Part shown: piece by piece, positions 1-8,623 of the stretch | How positions within the stretch are numbered: the first letter of the stretch is position 1 | How the letters are laid out: every line of letters begins with the position of its first letter | NCBI RefSeq assembly: GCF_003116095.1 | Contig: NZ_LGRA01000021.1 | Location: 256,715-320,714, forward strand | Source of the DNA: Azospirillum sp. TSO35-2 | GTDB lineage: Bacteria > Pseudomonadota > Alphaproteobacteria > Azospirillales > Azospirillaceae | Direction of reading: 5' to 3' | Length of the DNA stretch: 64,000 bases | The notes under the pieces: model-generated | Seen by the model: only the letters and a program-made list of their open reading frames with translations | The model's database searches: none | Told to the model about the DNA's origin: nothing | Program-made: the position numbers and the translations under genes

Positions 1-417
1 GTAATGCTGCTTGGGGTTGGCGATGTCGGCCGGGGTGCCCCAGCGGCGCACCTCGACGTTGTCGGTTTCGTCCTTGCCGAGGGGCACGTCGTCGGCCGGG
101 ATGTTGGGCAATCCTGCCAGCAGGGCGTCGAGTTCGGCGCCGAGCGCGCGTTCCTCCTCCTCCACCTGGGGAAGGCGGTCCTTCAGGGTCGCCATCTCGT
201 CCAGGATCGGCTGGGCGTCGCGGCCCTCGCGCTTGGCGAGGCCGATCTCCTTGGCCGCTTCGTTCCGGCGGGCCAGCATCTCCTGCATCTGGGTCTGCGC
301 GGCGCGGCGGCGGCTGTCGAGGTCGAGCAGGGACGACGACATCGGCGCCAGTCCACGGCGGCCGATACCGCGGTCGAAGGCTTCGGGATTCTCACGGATG
401 GCGCGAAGGTCGTGCAT
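1..417 (-). CDS. serS: seryl-tRNA synthetase, N-terminal part (cut by window)
   Basis: Charges tRNA-Ser with serine in the cytoplasm. The 139 visible residues are the N-terminal tRNA-binding arm: it opens MHDLRAIRENPEAFD, followed by a long charged helical hairpin (residues about 30-105, rich in R, E, A and L) and then PNIPADDVPLGKDETDNVEV, the typical junction leading to the catalytic core. The class II catalytic motifs lie beyond the left edge of the window. The start is the ATG complementary to 415-417; a good sigma-70-type promoter lies just upstream. The MFS gene is divergent. Identification rests on the very conserved N-terminus and is firm. Confidence 0.93.
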   Translation of the reverse strand, partial: MHDLRAIRENPEAFDRGIGRRGLAPMSSSLLDLDSRRRAAQTQMQEMLARRNEAAKEIGLAKREGRDAQPILDEMATLKDRLPQVEEEERALGAELDALLAGLPNIPADDVPLGKDETDNVEVRRWGTPADIANPKQHY

Positions 418-450
418 GGCTCGAACAGACTTCGAATGAGTGGGAGGCTG

Positions 451-479
451 GTTATACGGCGCGCCCCGCCGAAGGTCCA
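451..479 (-). promoter_or_regulatory. sigma-70-type promoter of serS
   Basis: Reading the minus strand, TGGACC (complement of 474-479) is followed by exactly 17 bp and then TATAAC (complement of 451-456). This matches the -35 at 4 of 6 and the -10 at 5 of 6 positions, and would start transcription about 27 nt before the serS ATG. This is a sequence match only. Confidence 0.5.
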
Positions 480-659
480 GAGCAAGGCCGTTTTCACGCC
501 TTCATCGAAAGGACTGCCCGGCAAACCCGTCGGTCCGGCAAGGTTCTGCGCCGCGGGCATGGCCGCCCCGCCGCCGCATCCTTGGACAGCGGGGCGATGG
601 CGCGTCACTGTCGCTTTCGCACCGCAGCGACGGTGACGGAACAAGCGGGAGCCCAGCGC

Positions 660-1883
660 GTGCGCGACGACATCAAGACCGGTGCGGACAGCGCCGATCC
701 CGGGACCGCCTATCTGGAGGCCGGCACCCCGGCCTACCGCCGCGCCAGCCGCATCCTGTTCGTCGCCGGCTTTTCCACCTTCGCCACGCTCTATTGCGTG
801 CAGCCGCTGCTGCCGGACTTCGTGCAGGAGTTCGGGGTGTCGCCCGCCGAGTCCAGCCTGTCGCTGTCGCTGACCACCGGCGTGCTGGCGGTGGCGCTGC
901 TGGTCGCCGGCGCCATTTCCGACGGGATCGGCCGCAAGCCGGTGATGGTCGCCGCCCTGGCCGCCGCCGGCCTGCTGGGCGTCGTCGGCGCGCTGATGCC
1001 GAACTGGCATGGCTTCCTCGCCGTCCGCGCACTGGAGGGGCTGGCGCTGAGCGGCCTGCCCGCCGTCGCCATGGCCTATGTCTCCGAAGAGGTCGATCCG
1101 AAATCGGCCGGCGTCGCCATGGGGCTCTACATCGGCGGGACCGCCATCGGCGGCATGTCCGGCCGGGTGCTGACCGCGGTGGTGACCGACCTCGGCAGTT
1201 GGCGGCTGGCGGTCGGCGTCGTCGGCGCGCTGGCGGTCGCCGCGGCGGTCACGGTGTGGCTGGCGCTGCCGCCGTCGCGCCATTTCGTCCGGCGTGCCGC
1301 CGGGTTGAAGGCGCTGGTGCGGGCATGGCGCGACCTGCTGACCGACGTCGGGATGCTGGGGCTGTTCTCGCTCGGCTTCCTGCTGATGGGCGGTTTCGTC
1401 ACCGTCTTCAACTACATCGGCTTCCGCCTCAGCGAACCGCCGTTCGAGCTGCGCCCGGCGGTGGTCGGCGCCGTGTTCCTGGTCTACAGCTTCGGCGTCG
1501 TCAGCTCGCCGCTGTTCGGCGGCTGGGCCGGGCGGTTCGGCTCGGGCCGCACGCTGGCCGGCGCAGTGGCGCTGATGGTGGCCGGGCTTGCGCTGATGGA
1601 GGTCGACAGCCTGTGGGGCATCGCCCCCGGCATCGCCCTGTTCACCTTCGCCTTCTTCGGTGCCCATTCCATCGTGTCGGCCTGGATCGGCCGCCGCGCC
1701 GCGGTCGCCCGCGGGCAGGCGTCGTCGATCTATCTGTTCTGCTACTATCTGGGCTCCACCCTGGCGGGAACGTTGGGCGGGCTGTTCTGGCACCGCTATG
1801 GCTGGAGCGGCGTCGCCGGCTTCGTCGGCCTGCTGCTTTTGGTTGCCGTGGCGGTGACCGCCGGGCTGCAGCGCAGCCGCTGA
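660..1883 (+). CDS. MFS transporter (YnfM-like drug/sugar efflux type)
   Basis: Inner-membrane major facilitator of about 407 residues with twelve expected helices. Hydrophobic segments begin at ILFVAGFSTFATLYCVQPLL, and the motif-A-type loop ISDGIGRKPVM lies between helices 2 and 3. The YCVQPLLP segment in helix 1 is characteristic of the YnfM/arabinose-efflux-like subfamily; the substrate cannot be told from sequence. The start is uncertain. TTG 582, ATG 597 and GTG 660 are all in frame; GTG 660 is preferred because GCGGGAG sits 8 nt before it, and the residues before it look like untranslated leader. It is divergent from serS, and the dioxygenase gene follows after about 110 nt on the same strand. 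Confidence 0.82.
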   Translation: MRDDIKTGADSADPGTAYLEAGTPAYRRASRILFVAGFSTFATLYCVQPLLPDFVQEFGVSPAESSLSLSLTTGVLAVALLVAGAISDGIGRKPVMVAALAAAGLLGVVGALMPNWHGFLAVRALEGLALSGLPAVAMAYVSEEVDPKSAGVAMGLYIGGTAIGGMSGRVLTAVVTDLGSWRLAVGVVGALAVAAAVTVWLALPPSRHFVRRAAGLKALVRAWRDLLTDVGMLGLFSLGFLLMGGFVTVFNYIGFRLSEPPFELRPAVVGAVFLVYSFGVVSSPLFGGWAGRFGSGRTLAGAVALMVAGLALMEVDSLWGIAPGIALFTFAFFGAHSIVSAWIGRRAAVARGQASSIYLFCYYLGSTLAGTLGGLFWHRYGWSGVAGFVGLLLLVAVAVTAGLQRSR

Positions 1884-1992
1884 GCAAGCGGCGAACCGTC
1901 GCACCCGCGCATCCGGCCGTTGCACCGCGCCCCGCGGCGTTCCAGTCTTGAAGCGGCGGGGTCGCCCCCGTCGCCGAGGGAGTGCGAATACG

Positions 1993-2598
1993 GTGAGTCA
2001 CCTGACCGTCTACCTGGAACAGGACGCCCGGCGGCCGGAGCTGGCAACCTCCGATCATGCGCTGATGGAGGCCCATCTCGCCCTGGTCGGCGTGCTGTTC
2101 GAGCACTGGCACGGCGACCATGCCGTTTCGTTGCCGGCCGACGCCGGAACGGACGCCGTTCTGGATGCCTACGCCGTCCCGGTCGAGCGTCTGGCGCAGG
2201 CCCGCCGCTTCCAGTCGGTCGACGTGGTGCGCATCACGCCCGGAACGGCCGGCGTGGCGGCGCTGCGCGGCCGGTTCCTGGATGAACACACCCACGACGA
2301 GGACGAGGCCCGCTTCTTCGTCGAAGGGTCCGGCGCCTTCTACCTGCACGCGAACCGCCGGGTCTTCCGCGTGGTGTGCGAGGCCGGCGACCTGCTCAGC
2401 ATCCCGGCCGGCGCGCCGCACTGGTTCGACATGGGGCCGCGTCCCCACGTCACCGCCATCCGCTTCTTCACCCGTCCCGACGGCTGGGTCGCCCATCCGA
2501 CCGGCGACACCATCAGCGCCCGCTTCCCCCTGTACGAGCCGCAATCGCAGACGCTGTGCGGACCCGGGGATCCAGCCGACGCCATCGCCGCGGAATGA
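1993..2598 (+). CDS. mtnD: acireductone dioxygenase (cupin)
   Basis: Oxidises the acireductone intermediate of the methionine salvage pathway, using one Fe or Ni ion in a cupin barrel. The metal-binding set is visible: H99, H101 and E105 in EHTHDEDEARFF, and H143 in PAGAPHWFDMG. The 201-residue length is normal. The start is GTG 1993, with GAGGGAG upstream; the longer ATG reading from 1948 adds only an arginine-rich stretch. No other methionine-salvage gene (mtnA, mtnB, mtnC, mtnK) is present in the window, so the pathway must be completed elsewhere. Fe- and Ni-bound forms of this family give different products, and sequence does not say which applies here. Confidence 0.88.
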   Translation: MSHLTVYLEQDARRPELATSDHALMEAHLALVGVLFEHWHGDHAVSLPADAGTDAVLDAYAVPVERLAQARRFQSVDVVRITPGTAGVAALRGRFLDEHTHDEDEARFFVEGSGAFYLHANRRVFRVVCEAGDLLSIPAGAPHWFDMGPRPHVTAIRFFTRPDGWVAHPTGDTISARFPLYEPQSQTLCGPGDPADAIAAE

Positions 2599-2689
2599 CC
2601 GGAACTTCCGGTGCGGACGACGGCGCCGGCGACGCCCGGCGTCCCAAAAAATTCACTTGAATCGCGGCGCGAATAGCGTAAATGACTGC

Positions 2690-3050
2690 GAACGACGCAC
2701 CCGCACGTGCCTATGGCCCTCTGTGGTTATGCTACGACGTACCGCGTCCTTTTTGGCAGAACCGACCATTCCAGTGGGTCGGTCCCGAGAGGGAGGTCAG
2801 TATGTACGCTGCCCACGGTGGGGCTGTGAGACGGTAGCCCGTCAGCCGGTAAACGACGCGCTGTTGCCCGGAGCTTCACAGCCCGGGGCCGCTGCTCGCA
2901 CCGGCTGTTCCCGTCTCCCCCCTTCCCCATCCAATCGATCGCCGATTCCGCCGCGCCACCGCGCCTGACCGTCATTGCGTCCGGGCTGGTGACGTCGCGT
3001 CGCATCGCCGTCTGACCGCTGGGCCGGCTTTCATGCCCCGGCCCAGGGAT
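2690..3050 (+). promoter_or_regulatory. structured 5' leader of ornithine decarboxylase (SpeF-element-like)
   Basis: The 463 nt between the dioxygenase and ornithine decarboxylase hold a folded leader. Hairpin 1 is ACCGACC (2761-2767) with GGTCGGT (2777-2783). A three-way junction follows: outer stem GGGCTGTGA (2821-2829) with TCACAGCCC (2876-2884), inner hairpin GACGG (2830-2834) with CCGTC (2839-2843), and a third stem AGCCGG (2844-2849) with CCGG-A-GCT (2868-2875). A short ORF with a strong ribosome binding site runs into the outer stem. A conserved RNA element named SpeF is known upstream of ornithine decarboxylase genes in alphaproteobacteria. I assign this leader to that class by position and structure, not by a covariance search. 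Confidence 0.6.
2802..2837 (+). CDS. 11-residue upstream ORF in the ornithine decarboxylase leader
   Basis: ATG 2802 opens the peptide MYAAHGGAVRR, ending at TAG 2835-2837. GAGGGAGG ends 6 nt before the ATG, a stronger ribosome binding site than most genes here have. The ORF covers the 5' arm of the outer junction stem (2821-2829), and its stop codon lies in the loop of the 2830-2843 hairpin, so ribosomes on it would open both structures. E. coli speF is controlled by a longer arrest peptide sensing ornithine. This peptide is unrelated in sequence, but its position and the final Arg-Arg make a similar role reasonable. No experimental support is available. Confidence 0.5.
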   Translation: MYAAHGGAVRR

Positions 3051-3061
3051 AGGAGTGCGCC

Positions 3062-4351
3062 ATGGGCTTCCTGCGTTCCCGTTCCGCCGTCACCCCGCTC
3101 CGCCGCGTCGGCCTGAATTCCGCCACCGTCAACGCCGTCTCGCTGTCGAGCGGCCGCCGCTCGTCGGTCGTCCAGGCGGTCGCGCTGCACCGCCCGGAAG
3201 AGCCGATGCACTGCATCCGCCCCGGCGTGCTGGCCGACACCGCGTCGAGCTTCCTCTCCGCCTTCGCCGAGGCCACCGACGCCGTGGCGCGCGGCGGCGA
3301 CGTGCTGTACGCCGTCAAGTGCAACCCAGAACCCGCGGTGCTGCGCGCCCTGTGGGCCGGCGGCCTGCGCCATTTCGACGTCGCCTCCCCCGGCGAGATC
3401 CGGCTGATCCGCCAGATGTTCCCCGACGCCGTGCTGCACTACATGCACCCGGTCAAGGGCCGTCAGGCGATCCGCAACGCCTACCACCAGTACGGCGTCC
3501 GCGACTTCGTGCTCGACAGCCGCGAGGAGCTGGCCAAGATCCTGGAGGAGACGGACAACGCCGCCGACCTCGGTCTGGTCGTGCGCCTCGCGCTGCCGAA
3601 GGGCAACGCCGTCTACGACCTGTCCGGCAAGTTCGGCGCGGCCATGGCCGACGCCGTGGAACTGCTGCGCGACGTCCGTGCCGCGGCGCCCAAGGTCGGG
3701 CTGTCCTTCCATGTCGGTTCGCAGATGCTCGACCCGTCGGCCTACGAGCGCGCCATCACGCTCGCCGGCCGTGTCATCGCCGAGGCCGGCGTGGCCATCG
3801 ACGTGCTCGACGTCGGCGGTGGGTTCCCGGTGTCCTACCCGGGCGTCACCCCGCCGCCGCTGGGCGACTTCATGGCCGCCATCGCGCGGGGCATCAAGGC
3901 GCTCGACCTGCCGGAGAGCTGCCGGCTGTGGTGCGAGCCCGGCCGCGCCCTGGTCGCGCCCGGCGTGTCGCTGGTCGTGCAGGTGGTGAAGCGGCGTGGC
4001 GACGAGCTGTTCATCAACGACGGCGTCTATGGCGCGCTGTCGGACGCCGGCGTCCCCGGCTTCCGCTTTCCGGCCCGCCTGATCCGCCCGTTCGAGGTGA
4101 TGACCGACGCGGCCGACGCGGCGTTCAGCTTCTACGGCCCGACCTGCGACAGCGCCGACAAGATGAACGGTCCGTTCCACCTGCCGGCCGACGTCAAGGC
4201 CGGCGATTGGATCGAGCTGGGCCAGCTCGGCGCCTACGGCTCGTGCCTGCGGACGGCGTTCAACGGCTTCGACCAGGCCCGCGTGGTCGAGGTGTCGGAC
4301 GCCCCGCTGCTGGCCACGCCGGGCTATGTCCTGCGCTCTTGCGCCGCCTGA
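3062..4351 (+). CDS. speF: ornithine decarboxylase (group IV, PLP-dependent, alanine-racemase fold)
   Basis: Converts L-ornithine to putrescine. The PLP lysine is K86 in YAVKCNP; HVGSQ and CEPGRAL are cofactor and substrate elements; C362 in YGPTCDSADKM is the catalytic cysteine typical of ornithine and diaminopimelate decarboxylases. The start ATG 3062 has AGGAG 7 nt upstream. At 429 residues it is about 45 longer at the N-terminus than common bacterial members; residues 1-45 are basic and low in recognisable motifs. The next gene, homospermidine synthase, uses its product, so the pair forms a putrescine-to-homospermidine unit. A related lysine/ornithine specificity cannot be excluded, but the leader and neighbour favour ornithine. 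Confidence 0.92.
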   Translation: MGFLRSRSAVTPLRRVGLNSATVNAVSLSSGRRSSVVQAVALHRPEEPMHCIRPGVLADTASSFLSAFAEATDAVARGGDVLYAVKCNPEPAVLRALWAGGLRHFDVASPGEIRLIRQMFPDAVLHYMHPVKGRQAIRNAYHQYGVRDFVLDSREELAKILEETDNAADLGLVVRLALPKGNAVYDLSGKFGAAMADAVELLRDVRAAAPKVGLSFHVGSQMLDPSAYERAITLAGRVIAEAGVAIDVLDVGGGFPVSYPGVTPPPLGDFMAAIARGIKALDLPESCRLWCEPGRALVAPGVSLVVQVVKRRGDELFINDGVYGALSDAGVPGFRFPARLIRPFEVMTDAADAAFSFYGPTCDSADKMNGPFHLPADVKAGDWIELGQLGAYGSCLRTAFNGFDQARVVEVSDAPLLATPGYVLRSCAA

Positions 4352-4424
4352 TCGGGACGTCAGGCCAAGCGCAAACGCTGGAATCTGTGGATAAAGCGTA
4401 AAGACACCCGTAACATTCACCGGT

Positions 4425-4469
4425 CCGGCGCGCCTCGCCCCTTCTTGATCGAAGAGGCGGGGGCGCCGG
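4425..4469 (+). promoter_or_regulatory. intercistronic hairpin between speF and hss
   Basis: An imperfect stem of about 18 bp pairs 4425-4444 (starting CCGGCGCGCC) with 4451-4469 (ending GGCGCCGG), closed by a short loop around TTGATC. No T-run follows, so it is not a classical terminator. It may set relative expression of the two polyamine genes or stabilise the upstream message. Confidence 0.4.
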
Positions 4470-4511
4470 TCCATGTCGTTGTCAAAAACTACCTGGGGGG
4501 GACCAAACATC

Positions 4512-5933
4512 ATGGCCCTGGACACGAAGCTCTGCACGTTCACAGGCCGCATGGTCATCGTTGGATTCGGTTCGATCGGCCAGGGTGTCTTGCCTCTGCT
4601 TCTGCGCCACATCGACGGTCTTACGCCCTCCCGGATCACCATCGTCACCGCCGAGGAACGCGGGCGTGAGGAGGCGGAGCTGTATGGCGTCGCCTTCCAC
4701 AACAACCCGCTGGACAACGACAATTTCTTCCAGGTCCTGAAGCCGCTGATCGACAAGGGGGATTTCCTCGTCAACCTGTCGGTCGACGTGTCGTCGATCG
4801 CGTTGATCGAGTTCTGCCAGCGCATCGGCGCGCATTACACCGACACATGCACCGAACCCTGGGCCGGCGGCTACACCGACTCCAGCCTGTCGCCGTCGCT
4901 GCGCTCCAACTACGCGCTGCGCGAGTCGGCGCTGGCGCTGCGCGAGCGGTACGCCGGCGGGCCGACCGCGCTGATCACCCATGGCGCGAATCCGGGGCTG
5001 GTGTCGCATTTCGTCAAGCAGGCCCTGCTGAACGTCGCCGCCGACACCGGGGTCGTGACCGACGTGCCCACCGACCGCGACGGCTGGGGCCGGCTGGCGC
5101 AAACGCTGGGCGTCAAGACCATCCACGTCGCCGAGCGCGACACCCAGGTGTCGAACCAGCCCAAGCGGATCGGTGAGTTCGTCAACACCTGGTCGATCGA
5201 CGGCTTTGTCAGCGAGGGCTGCCAGCCGGCCGAGTTGGGCTGGGGCACGCACGAGGCGCATTTCCCCGTCGACGGCCAGCGGCACGAGTTCGGCTGCGGG
5301 TCCGCCATCTACCTGATGCGGCCGGGCGCCGCCACCCGGGTGCGGACCTGGACCCCGCTGGAGGGGCCGTTCCACGGCTTCCTGATCACCCACAGCGAGG
5401 CGATCTCGATCTCCGACTATTTCACGGTGCGCGAGGGCGACCGGGTCGTCTACCGCCCGACCTGCCATTACGCCTATCACCCCTGCGACGACGCGGTGAT
5501 GTCGCTGCACGAGCTGGCCGGCAAGAACTTCAACATCCAGGCCGAACAGCGCCTGATGATGCACGAGATCGCCAGCGGCATGGACGAGCTGGGCGTGCTG
5601 CTGATGGGCCACGCCAAGGGCGCCTACTGGTACGGCTCCCGTCTGGCGATCGACGAGGCGCGCGGGCTCGCCCCCTACAACAACGCCACCTCGCTGCAGG
5701 TCACCTCGACCGTGCTGGGCGGCATCGTCTGGGCGCTGGAGAATCCGAATCGGGGCATCGTCGAACCGGACGAGGTCGACTTCCGGCGCATCCTGGACAT
5801 CGCCGCCCCCTATCTGGGCGAGGTGGTCGGCGCCTACGGCGACTGGACCCCGCTCCAGGACCGCAACGTCCTGTTCCCCGAGGACATCGACGAAGACGAT
5901 CCCTGGCAGTTCAAGAACTTCCGGGTGGTTTGA
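4512..5933 (+). CDS. hss: homospermidine synthase
   Basis: NAD-dependent bacterial enzyme that joins two putrescines (or putrescine and spermidine) into homospermidine, the main long polyamine of many alphaproteobacteria. The N-terminal Rossmann motif GFGSIGQG is at residues 18-25. TEPWAGGY, THGANPGLVSHFVKQAL and the C-terminal GHAKGAYWYGSRL block are family hallmarks. The 473 residues match the family length. ATG 4512 is chosen because GGGGGGA lies 5-11 nt upstream; an in-frame ATG at 4473 would overlap the intercistronic hairpin. It follows ornithine decarboxylase by 160 nt and is probably co-transcribed with it. Confidence 0.94.
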   Translation: MALDTKLCTFTGRMVIVGFGSIGQGVLPLLLRHIDGLTPSRITIVTAEERGREEAELYGVAFHNNPLDNDNFFQVLKPLIDKGDFLVNLSVDVSSIALIEFCQRIGAHYTDTCTEPWAGGYTDSSLSPSLRSNYALRESALALRERYAGGPTALITHGANPGLVSHFVKQALLNVAADTGVVTDVPTDRDGWGRLAQTLGVKTIHVAERDTQVSNQPKRIGEFVNTWSIDGFVSEGCQPAELGWGTHEAHFPVDGQRHEFGCGSAIYLMRPGAATRVRTWTPLEGPFHGFLITHSEAISISDYFTVREGDRVVYRPTCHYAYHPCDDAVMSLHELAGKNFNIQAEQRLMMHEIASGMDELGVLLMGHAKGAYWYGSRLAIDEARGLAPYNNATSLQVTSTVLGGIVWALENPNRGIVEPDEVDFRRILDIAAPYLGEVVGAYGDWTPLQDRNVLFPEDIDEDDPWQFKNFRVV

Positions 5934-5950
5934 CAGAAACCGCATGAAGC

Positions 5951-5991
5951 GCCGCAGCCGGTGCCGCCGAACCGGCGGTGGCGGCTGCGGC
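5951..5991 (+). terminator. hairpin after the polyamine genes
   Basis: GCCGCAGCC starting at 5951 pairs with GGCTGCGGC ending at 5991, and GCCGCC pairs with GGCGGT inside, giving a long GC-rich stem 18 nt after the hss stop. There is no U-tract, so it would act poorly as an intrinsic terminator. It may instead protect the 3' end or work with Rho. Confidence 0.4.
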
Positions 5992-6088
5992 AGCGGCGCC
6001 ACAGGGCGGGGCGTCCGGTGGTAACATCGATCGTCCGACCACCGCGAAACCGTTGACTTGGCGGGGCGCTTCCCCCAATCGTTCCGGC

Positions 6089-8455
6089 ATGCCCACGCAC
6101 GTCTCCCGGCGCGTCCGCGCCAACGCCCGCACCGTCACCTCCCCGATCCTGCGCTCCGGCATTGTCGGGCTGATGGTCGCGTGCGGGGTCGTCGCCGCGG
6201 ATCTGGCCAGCCCGGAAATGGCCAACGCCCAGTCGCAGAGCCCGGCCAAGCCGGCCGCGAAGCCCGCGGCGCCATCCGGGACCCAGCCGTCCGACGGCCA
6301 GAACGGGCCGAGGAAGCCGCAGGAACCGGTCCTGCTGACGGCCGACCAGGTCACTTTCGACGAGGTCAACAACCTCGTCACCGCGTCCGGCAACGTGGAG
6401 CTGGCGCAGGGCAAGCGCAGCGTCCGCGCCGACAAGATCACCTACAACCAGAAGACCAAGGTCGTCACGGCGACCGGGGCGATCCGGCTGGTGGAGCCGT
6501 CGGGCGACATCGTCTTCGCCGACTACGCCGAACTGACCGACGACATGAAGGACGTGTTCATCGAGAACATCCGCGTCCTGATGACCGACAACGGCCGCAT
6601 GGCCGGCAACGAGGGCGAGCGGCGCGAGGGCAAGCTGACGCGCGTCAGCCGCGGCGTCTACAGCCCTTGCGACCTCTGCAAGGAGGACCCGACCCGCCCG
6701 CCGCTGTGGCAGATCCGCGCCGTCCGCATCGTCCACGACAATGAGGAGCACGAGGTCCGCTACAAGGACGCGACGATGGAGATCTTCGGGATCCCCGTCG
6801 CCTACACGCCCTACCTGTCGCACCCCGACCCCAGCGTCGATCGCAAGAGCGGCTTCCTGACGCCGTCCTTCGGCAACAACTCGAACCTCGGTGCGATCCT
6901 CAAGACGCACTATTACTGGGACATCGCGCCCGACCAGGACGCGACCATCGACCTGCACGAATACACGCAGCAGGGCCCGCTGCTCGGCGGCCAGTACCGC
7001 AAGCGGTTCGAGAACGGCCGGCTGGAGCTGGAGGGCGCCATCACCCGCGGCGACGTGTCCAACAGCAAGTCGGTGCCGAAGGAAACCCGCAACCGCGGTT
7101 ACATCGCCGCCCGCGGCCTGTTCGACATCGACGAGACGTGGCGGGCTGGATTCGACGTCAAGCGGGCGAGCGACCCGACCTTCCTGCGCCGCTATTACGA
7201 CTTCCGCGAAGACTACCTGACCAGCAAGGCCTACATCGAGGGCTTCCGCGGCCGGAACTACGCGGCGATCACCGCCTACAGCTTCCAGGACATGCGCTAC
7301 GGCAACACCATCCCCGAGCCGGTGGTGCTTCCCTATGCCCAGTACAACGCGCTGGGCGAGCCGGGCAGCCTGCTGGGCGGACGCTGGTCGTTCGACAGCA
7401 GCCTGCTGTCGGTGTCGCGCTTCAAGGATGCCGGCCCCGACACCCAGCGTTTCGTCGCCAAGCCGGGCTGGGAACGGAACATCATTTCCAACACCGGCTT
7501 CATCACCACGCTGTCGGGCAGCGTGCTGGTCGCCGGCTACACCGCGCAGAACTTCAACGGGTCCGACGCGACCACCCGCGGCACCCAGAACATCGGCCGC
7601 ACCCGCCTGTTCCCCCAGGCGCAGGCGACGGTCCGCTACCCGTTCGTCCGCTATGGCGAGAGTTCATCGCAGTTGGTCGAGCCGATCGCCCAGTTGACCG
7701 CCGCGCCGAAGCTGTCCAACCGGAAGCTGTTCCCGAACGAGGACAGCCTCGACGTCGAGTTCGACGACGTGAACCTGCTGGAGCCGAACCGCTTCACCGG
7801 CATCGACCGGCTGGACGACGGCGCCCGCTTCACCTACGGCCTGCGCACGGCGATCTACGGCAACAGCCAGGGGTCGGCCAGCCTGTTCCTGGGCCAGAGC
7901 CGCCGCCTGACCGACAGCAGCGCCGGCTTCACCGGCGGTTCGGGGCTGGAAGACCGGGTGTCCGACTATGTCGGCCGGCTCGACCTTCAGCCGGCCGACT
8001 GGCTCGACGTGAATTACGGCTTCCGCATCGACCATGATACGCTGCGGCCGCGGCGCCACTCGCTGAACGCGTCGGCCGGCGTGCCCTTGCTGCGCCTGTC
8101 GACCTCCTACGCCTACGTCGACCAGACCACCTCGCGCAACGCCATCACCCGTGACCGGGTGGAGCAGGCGTCGTTCGGTATGTCGTCGCAGTTCACCGAC
8201 CATTGGAGCCTCGGCGTCTCCCACACCCAGGCGATGGAGCCGCAGCCGGGGCCGCGTTCCAGCCTGGCGACGCTGACCTACAGCGACGAGTGCCTGGTCT
8301 TCCAGACCATCGCGCGGCGCGACTACACCGTCACGACCAACGGCGAGAGCGACGGCAACACCATCTTCTTCCGGTTCGTGTTCAAGAACGTCGGCGAGTT
8401 CAAGTCGCCGGGCATCAACGCCAGCTTCCTCGGCGGCGGGTCGGCCAACCAGTGA
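6089..8455 (+). CDS. lptD: LPS-assembly outer-membrane protein LptD
   Basis: Outer-membrane barrel that, with LptE, inserts lipopolysaccharide into the outer leaflet. It has a signal-peptide-like N-terminus (hydrophobic GIVGLMVACGVVAADL, probable cleavage near MANAQ). The OstA/LptA-like jellyroll follows at about residues 75-200, from LTADQVTFDEVNNLVTASGN onward. The large beta-barrel region runs to the C-terminus. Cysteines sit in the PCDLC pair (about residue 193) and in DECLVF near the C-terminus, fitting the disulfide pattern needed for LptD function. The 788-residue length is normal. ATG 6089 is chosen; the frame is open upstream, but that stretch is Ala/Gly-rich and lacks a ribosome site. 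The usual neighbours surA and pdxA are absent. Confidence 0.93.
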   Translation: MPTHVSRRVRANARTVTSPILRSGIVGLMVACGVVAADLASPEMANAQSQSPAKPAAKPAAPSGTQPSDGQNGPRKPQEPVLLTADQVTFDEVNNLVTASGNVELAQGKRSVRADKITYNQKTKVVTATGAIRLVEPSGDIVFADYAELTDDMKDVFIENIRVLMTDNGRMAGNEGERREGKLTRVSRGVYSPCDLCKEDPTRPPLWQIRAVRIVHDNEEHEVRYKDATMEIFGIPVAYTPYLSHPDPSVDRKSGFLTPSFGNNSNLGAILKTHYYWDIAPDQDATIDLHEYTQQGPLLGGQYRKRFENGRLELEGAITRGDVSNSKSVPKETRNRGYIAARGLFDIDETWRAGFDVKRASDPTFLRRYYDFREDYLTSKAYIEGFRGRNYAAITAYSFQDMRYGNTIPEPVVLPYAQYNALGEPGSLLGGRWSFDSSLLSVSRFKDAGPDTQRFVAKPGWERNIISNTGFITTLSGSVLVAGYTAQNFNGSDATTRGTQNIGRTRLFPQAQATVRYPFVRYGESSSQLVEPIAQLTAAPKLSNRKLFPNEDSLDVEFDDVNLLEPNRFTGIDRLDDGARFTYGLRTAIYGNSQGSASLFLGQSRRLTDSSAGFTGGSGLEDRVSDYVGRLDLQPADWLDVNYGFRIDHDTLRPRRHSLNASAGVPLLRLSTSYAYVDQTTSRNAITRDRVEQASFGMSSQFTDHWSLGVSHTQAMEPQPGPRSSLATLTYSDECLVFQTIARRDYTVTTNGESDGNTIFFRFVFKNVGEFKSPGINASFLGGGSANQ

Positions 8456-8551
8456 TGCCGGGCCAGTGATGCCAGGGCGGTCGGGCCGCCGATGAACGAG
8501 GTACCGACCCTTCCCTGCGGCCAACCGTAAGCGTTGCCGTAAGACCGTCGT

Positions 8552-8570
8552 CAAGGGGTTGCATCCCTTG
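8552..8570 (+). repeat. small inverted repeat between lptD and the next gene
   Basis: CAAGGG (8552-8557) and CCCTTG (8565-8570) form a 6-bp stem with a 7-nt loop, about 55 nt before the next start. No T-run follows. It is most simply a 5' leader hairpin of the downstream gene. Confidence 0.3.
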
Positions 8571-8623
8571 GCTGTTACCGGTAGCCATAGTCGCCCGAAC
8601 CTGACAGCCTGCTGCGACGCATC

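Noticed and set aside
183..1925. Long antisense open frames opposite real genes here and elsewhere (for example 2972-4825, 20409-23906, 23642-26347)
   Set aside because: They lie opposite genes with clear domains, have Arg/Gly/Ala/Gln-rich low-complexity translations and lack ribosome sites; they result from the high GC content.
2610..2645. Intrinsic terminator after the acireductone dioxygenase gene
   Set aside because: GC-rich partial pairing is present but followed by A residues, not T, and the stem is interrupted.
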